DNA of 64,000 nucleotides, taken from assembly GCA_023213315.1 (NCBI GenBank), contig JAKCPI010000389.1, positions 44,304-108,303 of the forward strand, read 5' to 3'. The position numbers and the translations under genes were made by a program. The stretch is from Euborellia annulipes. Taxonomy: Eukaryota; Arthropoda; Insecta; Dermaptera; Anisolabididae. The notes under the pieces were generated by a model. That model was not told the origin of the DNA, did not search any database, and saw only the letters and a list, made by a program, of their open reading frames with translations. Of this stretch, positions 1 through 12,800 are shown one piece after another; position 1 is the first letter of the stretch, and every line of letters starts with the position of its first letter.

Positions 1-293
1 TTTAAATCACAATGTGGGCCGAAAAAAGCTGAAATAAATAATTTTATTTAAAATATATATATATATTTATATTATCCATATAATATATGGGTAATATAAA
101 TAGTTATTCACCAAGATCCATGAGCGGCGAATGACATCCTGATCCTTCAATTATACATATGAAAATTAATTATTTTGAAGCTTAATGAGTGATGCCGAGA
201 GAATTATAGACCGAAACTCCTCAAATTACGTTGATTTTTTGGCAAGGGTGTAGGAAGCTCATTTTACACTCCGCTAACTACTCTTGTAGTGGG

Positions 294-678
294 ATGAGTT
301 TATTTCCTAATATTTCGAAGGCACAAAGGCTCTTCTTCTTCAGAGGAACCTCATTTTACACTCCGCCAACATTATAATAACAGCCAAGGTTTTTTGCATC
401 CAAGAAAGCCATTTGTATTCGGTAACTCTTGAGAGCATTCTAATTTGATAATTCTAATACAATTTCATTTATTCATGAATAAATGATTACAATTTCATTA
501 TTTAATGAAATTGTATTAGAATTATCAAATTAGAATGCTCTCAAGAGTTAGCGAATACAAATGGCTTTCTTGGATGCAAAAACCTTGGCTGTTATTATAA
601 TGTTAGCGGAGTGTAAAATGAGCATCCTCTGAAGAAAAAGAGCCTTTGTGCCTTCGAAATATTAGGAAATAAACTCAT
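294..678. repeat. Long fold-back repeat (about 175-bp arms)
   Basis: Two nearly identical inverted arms, 294-469 and 504-678, flank a 34-bp AT-rich spacer. No coding sequence is seen. The rest of 1-2500 is AT-rich with no gene I can support. Confidence 0.85.
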
Positions 679-2891
679 TTAAGAAAATAAAAAAAATTTT
701 TATTTTTGTTTTTCCCTTCCTATAAGTTAAGAATTTTAAAGAAACTTCGAATTTTATTTAAAATAGACAGTGGGGGAAGCATTCAGGTCTCTTTCACGCA
801 AAACCAAAGAAAATTGCAAAAATAAGATCAAACAACAAGTAAAAACAAGTAAGATTTTTCACCATTTATTAAAAAGTAGGGAGAGAGAAAATATTCATTT
901 ATTAAATTTTATCAACTCATGGGATGTGATATTAATGTTGAAGGTTGAACCTTCTCTTGAAAATATATTTATTATATTCCTCTGAAACATTTTTTTGAGT
1001 GAGAAATCTATTATACTGTACATATATATATATATATAATACTTAAAAATTCAACGAATCATAAAATTTTTGAATCAAGTTTCATTATTTCATTCATTTC
1101 TTTTGAAATTAAATTTTTTTTTTATTTTTTAATTCAATGAACTTGATTTCAAGAATATTAAAAAAAAATAAAATGGATTTTTTAAAAAGAAAAAAAATTT
1201 ACTCATATTCTAATGGAAAATTTGTTTAAGGTATGAAATAATAAACCTTAGAATACTAAAATGTAAACTAAAAAAAAAAAAAAAAATTATTTAATAAGAT
1301 CATTTTATAGGCTACCTATTTCATTTAGATAGAAATTCATTTTATTCTGACTGTCAGAGGTCGACTAAAATAAAAATAAAAATTTTTTGAAATATTCACA
1401 GAGAAAGCATTTAAGAAGTATTTTAAGTTGGTTTTCATTTTTAATTATAAATCACGAGTATGTATAATTTGATTTACATTCCTAAGGCCTCTGCTAAATG
1501 GAACAAATAAACAAAAATCCTAGCTTCGCTTGTTTTAAATGATTGATTAAAAAATAATATAAAATGAAAAAAATCCATTTCATTTTAAAAAATTAAAATC
1601 CCTTTTATAAAAGATTAATTTATAATTTTTATAGTAATTAATGTAAGTAATTTATATTTTATAATTTAAGAGTGAATTTAGTAGAGAGAAATAATATGAA
1701 TGTAAGAATATATATATTATATATATATGAAAAAAAAAATGAACTTTTGTTTATATGATGAATGCTGTGAAATAAGTGCTTTATATCTTTTTATAATAAC
1801 TATAAATTATAAATATTTGACCTTATGTAAATATTCAATAAAAAGTTACATTTCTTTTTTATTTTTGCTTAATTTTATTAAATTTTTTTACACCCCTCTC
1901 CCGATTTCTCACTCATGATAAATAATTGGAAAAATTCAACTAAGAATAAACATTTATCTATTTTGAATTTGGGTATGAAAATATTCTTATTTTGGTGAGC
2001 AGAAAAATGTATTCGGTCAGCCAAAATGGCTAATTGTTTAGCAAGTTATAGCGAGCAAACATTTCTAAATCAATCAGCAATCAATTAATGTCATTCTGGT
2101 CTGCTCTAAAATTTTTTAGGTTGCCTTAATATGCAAGCTGCATTAAGTGATCCAAATTTAATCAAATTTTGGTAAGCAATCATAGGTCAGCAAAATATAT
2201 ATATATAAATCAAATCGAATTCCCAGCCGAGAATTCCGTAAGTTGCTTCAATATTTGCTAACAAAATCTTTGTATACTGACCAAAAATTTACTTGCTTTG
2301 AATTTTGCAAAGCATGCGTTACATCTCACTATATGTAAGAGCCCTAATAAGTCAAAAAGGACTAGTTATATTTAAGAAGAATCTATATTGTTCCAAATTT
2401 AATTGTAAAATAAAAAACTAATTTTGCCTTGATTAAGACAGTAGGAGGTGGGTTATGCCTCCTTGTCCTCTTTTGTAGAAAAGAAAAGATAAGAAAATAA
2501 TAGTCTATATATATATGAAATGAAGTTTAAATTTATTTTTAAAAAAAAGGAACTCCTAAAAGGATACATAGGATAATTAATAACAAATTTTCTCGTATAA
2601 CGATATTTTTTATAATTTATTTACAAAAAAGTGAATTTTTTAAATCTTGGAAATGAAAATGAACAATGACAAAAACGCATTATCCATATCATATTTATCT
2701 ATCATTCACACAAAACATTCATTCACGCATAAATTATGGACAAGAAAAGAATCAAAAGTAGACTAAAATCATTCCAAAATGTGAGAAATGTGTCGGAATG
2801 ATTTTGGAGTACTTTCAAATCTGAGCGAATAAATTAAAGAAAGAGAGGATTAAAAAAGTCTCAGTCAGTCGGAATTTAGGGCAGCTTTAAA

Positions 2892-5800
2892 TTAAAGCTC
2901 ATCTTTGATATCATCATCTTCCTCTTCGCCACCTGATGGGGGCGGTGAACCACCAGCATTCTGATATAATTTAGCTATAATAGGTTGGACTATATCTTCA
3001 AGTTCTTTTTTATGTTTCTTGTATTCTTCTGTATCGGCATCTTGATTTTCTTCTAACCATTTAATTTGTTCTTCAATCGCCTCTTCCATCTTGGTCTTAT
3101 CTGATTCAGCCAATTTGGAGCCTAATTTATCCTTGTCTCCAAGTTGATTTTTGAGAGAATAAGCATACGATTCCAATTCATTTCTAGCTTCAACTCGTTC
3201 TTTTAATTTCTTATCATCATCGGCGAATTTCTCAGCATCCTTAATCATTCTTTCAATATCATCAGGTGTAAGTCGGTTTTGGTCATTAGTAATGACAATT
3301 TTCTCTCGGTTTCCAGTTGATTTGTCTTCAGCTGATACTTGTAAGATACCGTTGGCGTCAATTTCAAAAGTCACTTCAATTTGAGGAACACCTCGGGGGG
3401 CAGGTGGAATGCCTGTTAAATCGAATTTGCCTAGAAGATGGTTATCCTTTGTCATTGGTCGTTCACCCTCATAAACTTGGATTGTTACTGTATGTTGATT
3501 ATCTGAGGCAGTTGAGAAGATCTGAGATTTCTTTGTAGGAATGACTGTGTTTCGAGGAATTAATTTGGTCATGACTCCACCAACGGTTTCAATACCCATT
3601 GTTAAAGGATTGACGTCAAGAAGGACAATTGCATCAGTATCTTGTTCGCCTGAAAGTACTCCAGCTTGAACAGCAGCTCCATAAGCAACAGCCTCATCAG
3701 GATTGATTCCTCGAGAGGGTTCTTTTCCTCCGAAAAATTCTTTAACCAATTGTTGAACCTTAGGGATACGAGTTGATCCTCCAACAAGTACGATTTCATC
3801 AACATCTTTCTTGTTCATATCTGCATCTTCTAATACTTTTTGGACAGGCTTCATTGTAGATCTGAATAAATCCATGTTTAATTCTTCAAATTTAGCACGG
3901 GTAAGAGTTTCAGAGAAGTCTTCACCATCATAGAAAGATTCAATTTCAATCCTGACTTGATGAGACGCTGATAAAGCACGTTTTGCTTTTTCAACTTCAC
4001 GACGCAATTTTTGTACAGCTCGGTTGTCCTTTCGAATATCCTTGCCCTTCTTCTTCTTATATAATTTAATGAAATGGTCCATAACACGTTGATCGAAATC
4101 TTCACCGCCCAAATGGGTATCTCCATTTGTGGAAACGACTTCAAAGACTCCATTATCAATGGTCAAAAGAGAGACATCAAAAGTGCCGCCGCCCAAATCG
4201 AAAACAAGAATATTCTTTTCGCCTTCACGTTTGTCTAATCCATAAGCAATGGCAGCAGCTGTAGGTTCATTAATAATTCGCATGACATTTAATCCAGAAA
4301 TTGTGCCGGCATCTTTTGTAGCTTGACGTTGAGCATCGTTGAAATAGGCAGGAACCGTTACAACAGCATGTGTTACCTAAAAAAGAAAAAGGTAGAATGT
4401 AATATTAAAAAAAGAAATAATTATTATGAAAGTGTATTTAAATAAAAAACTATTACGTACTTTACCAAATTAATTATGTAAAAAAATTTTTTTTAAAGTG
4501 ATCAAAAGAAAACAATTTTGTATCGTTTCTCTAAGTTTGTGGCAGAAGTAGGAATAATTTTCATAATTTGATATTCCTAGTTATTATATATAAAATTAGT
4601 AAAAATAAATAATTGATTTTTTTAAAGATTTCTATAATCAACATGATAAAATTAGATTAAAAAGGTAAAATCAATATGAACAAAGAAAAAAAAATCAAAA
4701 AATTATTTATTTTCATTTTATAGATTAAATTATCTCTAAATGGAGAAGGGCTTCAAAGGCATACTTCCTGCTTATAATAGTATTAGCGAATTAGGAGTAT
4801 ATAAGGGGGGTGGGGGCTCCCCCGAAATTTTTCACTGAAACTCGTATACAAAAAAAAGGTCAAATGATATTCAGGACAGGGAAAAATGGAGTAATTTTGA
4901 GTTACGAGGGGAAAATTTACTAAAAAAAAAAAGTAAAACGGAAAAATTTGGATTAAAAAAAATTTTTTTATGAAAATTTGTCTTTGAGAGGGCCGGGGCT
5001 CAGAACATCAGGTATTTTAAAAATATTTTTATATTGGGGGAGGGGATATTTAGGAGAGTCGAGCCACTCCCCCAAAAAAAAATTCTATATACGTCCCTGC
5101 GAATTGGAATAAATCTAGAGACATTTTTTTTTAGGTCTTTTTCGGCATCTAAGGCCATTTAGACCCCATCCCTATTTATTTCAAATGATTTGTAGTCAAA
5201 TCAAAAGAAATTTTCTCGCCTGGGACGGGAGACGAACCCGGACCTTAAAAATCTATAAACTCGGGAGAATTTCGGAACAAAATTATCGATGTCCAGATAT
5301 TTTTTATGTCAAGCTATAGAAAAAAAATTTACTTAATTTTTCAAATTTGTAATTTAGAGATAACAAAACGGAAGTTTCTCTATAAGCTTAACAAGTAAGA
5401 AATAAATTAATTAATTAAAAATTTATTTAAAAAAAAATAATTAATCATTAGATGGTTGAATGATAGATAACGGGAGTTTTAATAATTATGACCTAAATAA
5501 TCGAATAAAATGACGTAAGGAGAGTGGGAGAAAGATACAGTTAGTCAGGAGGACAATGACCGGCTCTCACCTTCTTGCCAAGGTAAGCTTCAGCTGTTTC
5601 TTTCATTTTTCCAAGGACCATAGCTGAAATTTCTTCAGGTGCAAATAATTTATCGCCTTGTGACGTGGCCACTTCGATATGCGGTTTTGAGTTTTTCTCT
5701 TTAACTTTAAATGGGAAGAACTTGATATCATGCTGGACTGCTGAATCGGTCCAATCTCTGCCAATAAGTCGTTTGGCGTCGAACACCGTGTTCTCTGGAT

Positions 5801-7994
5801 TGGCTGTCAATTGATTTTTAGCTGCGTCTCCAATGAGACGTTCTCCATCAGGAGTAAAGGCCACGTAACTGGGAGTAATTCGATTACCCTGGTCGTTGGC
5901 GATAATCTCCACACGGCCGTTTTTATAAACACCAACACTAAAAAAAATCAATTTTTTTATTTAATAAATTATAATTTTAAATAATGAGATTTTATCTCTA
6001 ATTTTTAAAGTAATAAAATTTCTCTCCTGATATTTGATATGTATGAAGGCATTTTTTTTTTCTGAATTTTCTATATAGGCCTACTTCTTTAGGTAGGTGT
6101 CGATCCGTAGGACAATTTGGAGAGATTTTTTAAAACGGTATTTACAAAACCTTTTTATAAAAATTTTGATAATGAAAAAAATTTAAGTGAGTTGAATAGC
6201 TGAGTAGATCTTGTAGTAAAGGAATAAAGAAAGAGCGAATGCAGCTATTTTTATTTCGTTTATTAGGCAATTCAAGACGAAGTTTCGGTCAGATTTGCGA
6301 CCATCCTCAGGGCTGAAGTGTGTCAATAAAACTCCTCAAAAGGTCGAATGGCGCAATTGTGTACAATATTTATTGCCATTTAATAAGAATCAAATGCTAT
6401 GCGAGTCAAGATTAGATTTGGTCCTTAATAAATGGCTATAAATATTTGACACAATGCGCCATTCGACTTTTTGAGGGGTTTAATTGACACACTTCAGCCC
6501 TGAGGATGGTCGAAAATATGACCGAAACTTGATAATAATGAAGTGAAAAGAGAAAGTAAAAAATAATCTCATTTTAGAGGGACATTTTTACATCGTTAAA
6601 GTTGAGGAGAAAATCGATGATGGTCTATATAAAATAATTAGAAAAGGGATATCAAAATGAGAAAATTTTAAAATAAAAAAATATTTAAAAATGTTTCTAT
6701 ATTAATAAACACTCCGGATCAATCTAACTGATAGTGAATATATGGGTCAAAATCAGAGAGGTGAGCATTTTATGTTTTCAAATATCTGAAAAATTAAGTT
6801 TGTTTCTGAAAAAATCTAACAAAAGATGTTTTTTATAGCGCTAAATGTTATGAAACTTTCCTGGAGAAGCAAATACAAATTTTTAAAGTTCTGGCGGTCA
6901 ATGAAAATTTGAATGAAAATTGTCATATTATGGTAGAGTCGGATATTATTTCGGGATTTGTAATTAATTTAAAATTCTAAGTTCGATAGTAGTATATTTA
7001 AATGAGTATGTTAGTGTTATAATGATATTTTTGATACAAGAACTTTGTCCGAAATGTTCACCTCTCTGATTTTGACCCATATCCTTCTTCTCTTAAATAA
7101 ACTTTAAAACAAAAATGTGAGAATATTTTAATTATAATTACAAAATTCATAAAAATTAATATAACAAGAAAACTTCTCAAAATATTTAAACAATATAATA
7201 AATATTTTCTTATTTTATCTATAATTTATATCCTCCATTTTTTCTGATCATATAGATATTATATTAAATTTAAGTCAAGTTGAGTGACATTTAAAATTTT
7301 GATTAATGTCAAAAGTAAAATTTATTGAAAAATAAAATGGGAAAAAATACAAGCTACATGAAATGATGTTTTCGTTACTTTCCCTTTAATCACTTCAAAA
7401 GTATATTTATTTGGTTTAATAATAATCATATTTTTAATTGATTTGATTATATTAATAAATGATGACATTTAAAAAGTGATATTGTTAACTTTTGAATTTT
7501 GAGATATAAAATTTTCGACGTGGCAAAGATAAAGGTCGGAATAATTTGTGATTTTATGGGAATTCTTTCATTTTTCAAAAAATCAATTAGAATTTGACTT
7601 TTTGATTGTGCTTTATTTAACGAAATTATTTTATAACTATTTATATTATTAAATATAAACATGAGGATGAAGTATGTAATGACTTGGAACATGAGGATCG
7701 GAAAATAATTACAAAATTAATATGAAATAAGTGAGAAATTATAATATTAGCGGCATTTAATAAAAAATTTAGTTTAAAAGTGAATTTTTGGAGAAAAAGT
7801 GAGTGAGTGAGCCATGGAGTTTGGAATGGATTTTTTTTGAAAAATTTAAGTTGTAAATATAAAACTCACCACGAATATGTTGTTCCAAGATCAATTCCAA
7901 TTACCGTTCCAACATCTTTATCCTTTTTATCCTCCTTGGCGAAGGAGACGGCCCCTAAGAGGCAAATCGCCCCTAACGCTATGCACAATTTCAT
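2892..7994 (-). CDS. HSPA5: ER chaperone BiP/GRP78 (HSP70 family)
   Basis: ER-lumenal HSP70 ATPase that folds secretory proteins and restrains the unfolded-protein-response sensors. Three coding exons join in frame: 7870-7994, 5571-5937 and 2892-4376 (125+367+1485 nt, exactly 659 codons with stop, the usual BiP length). Exon 1 encodes a hydrophobic signal peptide starting [13 protein letters not shown], then the ATP-binding [14 protein letters not shown] whose Cys codon is split by the intron. Exon 2 carries [16 protein letters not shown] and ends at GKK; exon 3 starts [12 protein letters not shown], contains [18 protein letters not shown] and [10 protein letters not shown], the substrate-binding half, an acidic tail and the ER-retention signal KDEL. 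All junctions are GT-AG. A 59-bp intron (8011-8069) appears to split the 5' UTR. The two coding introns hold repeats (fold-back at 6281-6530, SINE and MITE remnants at 4790-5250). Identification is near certain from family similarity; UTR limits are inferred. Confidence 0.97.
6281..6530. repeat. Fold-back with hammerhead-like cores in BiP intron 2
   Basis: Inverted arms meet in an AT-rich centre. Both outer ends carry a hammerhead-like core: CUGAGGA (6500-6506), a hairpin GGUC...GACC and GAAA (6524-6527) on the plus strand, and the mirror on the minus strand (6283-6310). Stem I is not paired, so these are probably decayed Penelope-type ends. Confidence 0.7.
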
Positions 7995-8010
7995 TTTGTT
8001 TTTTTTTTGT

Positions 8011-8125
8011 CTGAAATAATTCAAAATATTTAGAATTGGTTTACTTGATTAACAATTCCAAATACTTACATCTCTATTAATCACTGGTTTAAACGATATA
8101 TCATATATTCATATAATATTGAGGT
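8011..8125 (-). promoter_or_regulatory. BiP leader: 5'-UTR intron and TATA-rich core promoter
   Basis: On the minus strand a strong donor (GTAAGT, 8069-8064) and acceptor (TTTCAG ending at 8011) bracket a 59-bp intron just upstream of the BiP start codon at 7994. Above it, 8096-8120 reads as a run of TATA-like words; a start site near 8085-8090 would put the stress elements about 110-200 bp upstream, as in other BiP promoters. The transcription start is inferred, not seen. Confidence 0.55.
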
Positions 8126-8196
8126 AAACTTTTCAGTCGAAGAATGAATGTGTGACTGGCGGCTGCGGATCGGCAAATATGAATAAGGCAAAGAGT

Positions 8197-8215
8197 CGTG
8201 GCCCACGCTGATTGG
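8197..8215 (-). promoter_or_regulatory. ER stress response element (ERSE) of BiP
   Basis: Exact match to CCAAT-N9-CCACG in the orientation of BiP, with a GC-rich 9-nt spacer (CAGCGTGGG). In animals the CCAAT half binds NF-Y and the CCACG half binds ATF6 or XBP1 during the unfolded-protein response. Its distance from the BiP leader fits known BiP promoters. Further CCAAT boxes in the same orientation lie at 8243-8247 and 8276-8280. Confidence 0.85.
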
Positions 8216-8275
8216 CTCTTGGGTGTGGAACGCAATACTCTGATTGGACGAATCAGAAAACGCTGGACCTCTGCT

Positions 8276-8286
8276 ATTGGCCCACG
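8276..8286 (+). promoter_or_regulatory. ERSE-II element (ATTGG-N-CCACG)
   Basis: Exact match to ATTGGNCCACG. It overlaps a GACGTGG core on the other strand that resembles the ATF6/XBP1 UPRE (TGACGTGG, one mismatch). The second stress element sits about 60 bp above the ERSE in the BiP promoter. Confidence 0.75.
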
Positions 8287-8477
8287 TCGCCATTCGGGAA
8301 CCTTCTTGTTCAGTGTGGAAGCGCAACTTTCAAGTTGGATCCACAAAATGGTGTACACGTCAGGGAAATGATGACATTTTACCATGTGCTTGCTCTTTTT
8401 ATCTATTAACTGACTCACCACTACTTTGAAAAGAAAATATTGGGGTGAGTTTTATTTTTTTTATGGATTTTTTTTTT

Positions 8478-8632
8478 ATTCTGTTTTTCGGCAAATATGG
8501 CCATTTAGGCCCCGTCACTATTTATTTAAATTGATTGGTAATCAATTCATTTTAAAATATCGCATGGGATGGGATGCGAACCCGCGACCCTTGATACAAA
8601 TGGTCAGCTAACCACTACCCCAAGACCCGAGG
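8478..8632 (-). repeat. tRNA-headed SINE, family A
   Basis: Read on the minus strand, a tRNA-like head with a B box (GGTTCGCATCCC) is followed by a body ending in GGCCATATTTGCCGAAAAAC and a T-rich edge. Related copies lie at about 5152-5250, 18925-19030, 30852-31022, 37219-37300 and 59330-59380, some truncated. This copy lies upstream of BiP. Confidence 0.7.
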
Positions 8633-9660
8633 GCTAAAATCGATTATTGAGATAAATCTTTTCTTCTTCAATAATGAGATTGTTGGCGATTCTTAGGGAA
8701 TGAGGAGGGGGAAGTAGTAGGGGGGAAGAATTATGGCATAAAAATTTCAAAATTTTTTATTATTAAATATAAGATATTTTAGGAACTCTAGAGAAGGATA
8801 ATAAATACTTTTGTGACTTGATGTCACTTATTAAAAGTATGAAACTCTGATCCATCGAATTAAAGACAATAAAAGGATTCAAAAAAAATTTTTTTATATA
8901 TAAAAAAAAATTATTTTCAATTCCATTTAAACGGAATAAAATTTTAATGATAAAAAACAAAAATTTATATATTTTTTTAAAGGTTTAGTGTATAAAGGAT
9001 TAAGAGTTGGGGGAGGTGGGAATGAAAAAATTTAAATATCAAGGTCGGAATCTAATTTCCTGCATTCCGATGTTTCAAATCCCCTAACACTTTCACTCCT
9101 TTAAAAAAGATTGATCTAGAATAGAGAATATTTTTTGAAAAACTTAATTGTCCTTTAATTTATTTTAATAAAAAAAATTTTAATTGATTTTTTTCTTTTA
9201 ATTTTTTGACAAGCCCATATAGAATAAATTGAATTTACTTATCAATTTGACGTAGACTATTTTAAGAATACTTTGTATCAAATCTTATTAATTAAAAAAA
9301 AATAATTGTATGAAATTTTTAGGTAAATAATATTCAAAAAATTTGAATTTACCGCACTCTCAAATAATTCCATACTAATTAAAAAAATAATAATTTTATT
9401 TTATTTTAGAAATTAAAATAATTTTAAAAAAAATATTTATGAGTATATGTATTATTTAAATTAATGTAAAAATAAATTTTTTCAAATATTTAATTTTTTT
9501 TTGTAATTAATTTGTATTGAATCCAGATATGTTAATATTATTAATTATTATTATGAAATTATTATATAATTAGATTTTATATAAAAAATATTTAATATTA
9601 TTTTTAATTTTAGATTAAAATTTCGTATTATAACGGAAATATTGTTTTCTGAACGAGCCC
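8633..9660. other. BiP-METTL6 divergent intergenic region
   Basis: AT-rich spacer between the minus-strand BiP promoter and the plus-strand METTL6 promoter. I see homopolymers and short A/T repeats but no convincing gene, RNA or complete mobile element. Confidence 0.5.
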
Positions 9661-9682
9661 TTGGCGTGATGCCTGCCGGACA

Positions 9683-9690
9683 TATAAAAG
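9683..9690 (+). promoter_or_regulatory. TATA box, METTL6 promoter candidate
   Basis: TATAAAAG inside the only GC-richer patch for about 1 kb, roughly 200 bp upstream of the METTL6 start codon. An acceptor (TTCTCAG, ending at 9877) just before the ATG suggests a short intron in the 5' UTR; the matching donor is unclear. Confidence 0.45.
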
Positions 9691-9884
9691 CAAGGGTGAA
9701 AGAAAAAAAATTTCTCATTTGTTATTTTTTAAAGCATAATTATATTTGTATTAGCATTTATTTTCAAAATTGTTCATTTTTTATAAAAGGTTATTAAATA
9801 TTTTCATATTTTTTATTGTTTTTAAGTATTTATAAAATTTTTATGATTGTATTTAATTATTATTATATGATTCTCAGGATTCAC

Positions 9885-12800
9885 ATGGATATCGAGGAGG
9901 ATATGAATTTGATGGAGGACAAATCGTCGAACCGTGTACTTCGCCCACTCACAGAGGAACAAAAAATGCAACTTGAAGAGCAAAACAAACGCCTTGTTAG
10001 TGAATTCAAAGCGAACCAATTAGAAATAAATGCAAAAAAAAATTGGGACTTGTTCTATAAACGAAATGAAAATCGTTTTTTTAAAGATCGTCATTGGACC
10101 TGCAGAGAGTTTCAAGAATTATTGCACGATGACTCGTCGAGAGTTTTGTGGGAAATAGGCTGTGGAGTTGGGAATTTATTTTATCCACTTCTAGAGGAAG
10201 GACTCAAATTTAAGGTAGGTGTATTTTCTACATTTTTATTTTATTAAACAGATACCCTCAGTCTTTTCGGCAACTTAGGCCATATAAGACTTTATACGAT
10301 ACCCGTAATTATGAATATATATATATTGGGGTCCAGGCTTTCTTATTTAGGCCATTTGGTATCAAAATAAAATCTAACAAGACCCTGAGTGTTGTTTATT
10401 GTTTGTGAGGCCAAACATCCTATGGCCCTCGGGAATCGAACCCAGGATATCCGCCTTTCCGGGGCATAGGCGTGCTATCCATTGCACCAGGCCACCGGAC
10501 CCTCGACCTGCACCAATAAAACTCACTTTCCCCTATTGCGCAAGTTACTAAGTGAAAAACTTTAAAGAAAAATTTATCACTTGTCCGCCTCTTTTTAAAC
10601 CAGTAGAGAGACAGACATCTGGGTCTGCTCTAACACACTACTGTAAGCAATAAAGCCCTGAGGGCAGCGGGGTCTCAGGTCTTTGCTGCTTACACTCCTC
10701 TACTGGTTTAAAAAGCGGCGGACAAGTGATAAATTTTTCTTTAAAGTTTTTCACTTAGTAACTTGCGCGACTAACTGCATATAAGGGAAAGTGAGTTTTA
10801 TTGGTGCAGGTCGAGGGTCCGGTGGCCTGGTGCAATGGACAGCACGCCTATGCCCCTGAAAGGTGGAGATCCTGGGTTCGATTCCCAGGGGCCATGGTAT
10901 GTTTGGCCTCACCAATAAACAACACTCACAGTCTTTTTAAATATATCTATGACTTGTCCGAATCGAGGTATTTTGAATACTATTATCTTATTCAAATATA
11001 TAGATCTAGAAAAATATTTAAATAAATCATCGGACTGCTTGGGATCCGAACCCTCGACCCTTGGTATACAATGTAGGCGCGCCTCCAACTACGCCTAGGG
11101 CACAATAACAATTTATTTGTTTGCTACTCTTCTAAGAGGCCGCGGCCCACTACTTTAAGAAGCACTGTTCTGGGTGATATAGTTCCTCATTTCCGAACCG
11201 TACATTTTACAGGAAAATCTTTTTGTTTATAGATTATAAAAGTAATGAGTAATAACAAGTCAGAAATTGCAATTCACAAGAACCAATATTTATATTGATT
11301 GAAGATGGCCTAGACCAGTGGTTCCCAACCGGTGTGCCCCGGCACCCAAGGGTGCCGCGAGAATGCCTAAGGGGTGCCGCGAGATATTTAGATAAAAAAA
11401 AATAAAATAAAGAGGCGAAAAAATAAAGTTTTGCTAAAAAAAGGTCAAATGATTAAAATGGAAGCGGCAAAATTTTCCGTAGATCGGAAAAAATTAACCT
11501 TTGCCAAAAAAAAGGTCAAATGATTTTCACGCAAGGGAAAAAAATTTGCCCGGGGTGGAAAAAAATTGGGAAAAAAAGGAAGGGTGCCGCTAGTGTGTAA
11601 TATTATTCCCAACGCACCTTTGGGGTGCCGTGGACTTCAAAAGGTTGGGAAACGCTGGCCTAGACCATTGGCCGAAACGTCCGCCTGGAACGGCAACAAT
11701 AAAAGAAATAAATTTGGCTGCATATGTCTTGAATTTTTATAATACTTCCAACTACAAAGACATACCTCACAATATTTATATATATTTTTTTTACACATTT
11801 TTATATCGCTTGCTTGGAATCAGAGTGGCGAAAGTCCGAAAATTCAATTTTTGAGTTAAGCCTAGCAAACGTTGCTAAAAGATCTTCTCTTTTGAATGCC
11901 AAAGTGGCGAAAAGATATTTCCATTCTTTGCTATTGATTCTGACCTATTCATTTGTTTATAATGGATAATTGGAGATAAGGGCCTCAAAAAGCAACTATT
12001 CATTTGTTGCCCGGCTATCAAAATGTACATCTTTATGTATATATACATATAAATAGCCGGGCAACAAATTAATAGTCCAGAATATGTTTATAAAACTTTA
12101 AAACCCCTTTTCTCGAATTGTTGAATTTTGGGCTTTCGCCACTATGATTCTCAGCATATATAATTATTTTTGTAAATTGCGATTCCTCGCTTGTTATTGC
12201 CTATTAACTATTAAAGATTATAAAATATTTTATGATACAAAAACGTGCGTCTTGGGATATATAGTATTTAGAATACTATTTATATATATATATAAAAGGA
12301 ATAGCCTTGTAGCCAACTCTAAATAAAGAAAAAAAAATATTATTAGGAGAATTTTTAATTATAGACCACATTTTTGTATTAAATATTTATTAAAAATATA
12401 TAAATACTGTACTGTACATGTACATGTACATTTCACACCACAAAAGCTTTAATAAACACAAAAAAAAATATATCAATTATTTATAAAGTTCTTCTATATT
12501 GTATCTACAGGTATTCGCCTGTGATTTATCTCCACGTGCCATTTCCATGCTGAAGAGTCATCCACTTTATTCTTCTTCAAACATCGAGGCTTTTAGTGCT
12601 GATGTGACCTGTTCAAATGAATTGCATCAGATTCCTCTGGGTTCCGTTGACGTGGCCACTTTAGTTTTTGTTCTTTCTTCAATTCATCCTCAAAAATGGG
12701 ATCATGCTTTAACAAATATTTATCAATGTATAAAACCTGGAGGTTGGCTACTCTTCAGAGATTATGGACGTTATGATATGGCCCAATTGCGCTTCAAATC

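Noticed and set aside
3317..4159. ORFs on both strands inside BiP exon 3
   Set aside because: All are other-frame shadows of the BiP coding sequence.
7456..7520. Possible C/D snoRNA near AATGATGA in BiP intron
   Set aside because: No CTGA box at a suitable distance and no rRNA complementarity seen; it would also be antisense to the host gene.
10822..10895. Possible functional tRNA
   Set aside because: Acceptor, T and anticodon stems pair, but the anticodon loop is 11 nt and the unit is a part of an inverted repeat.
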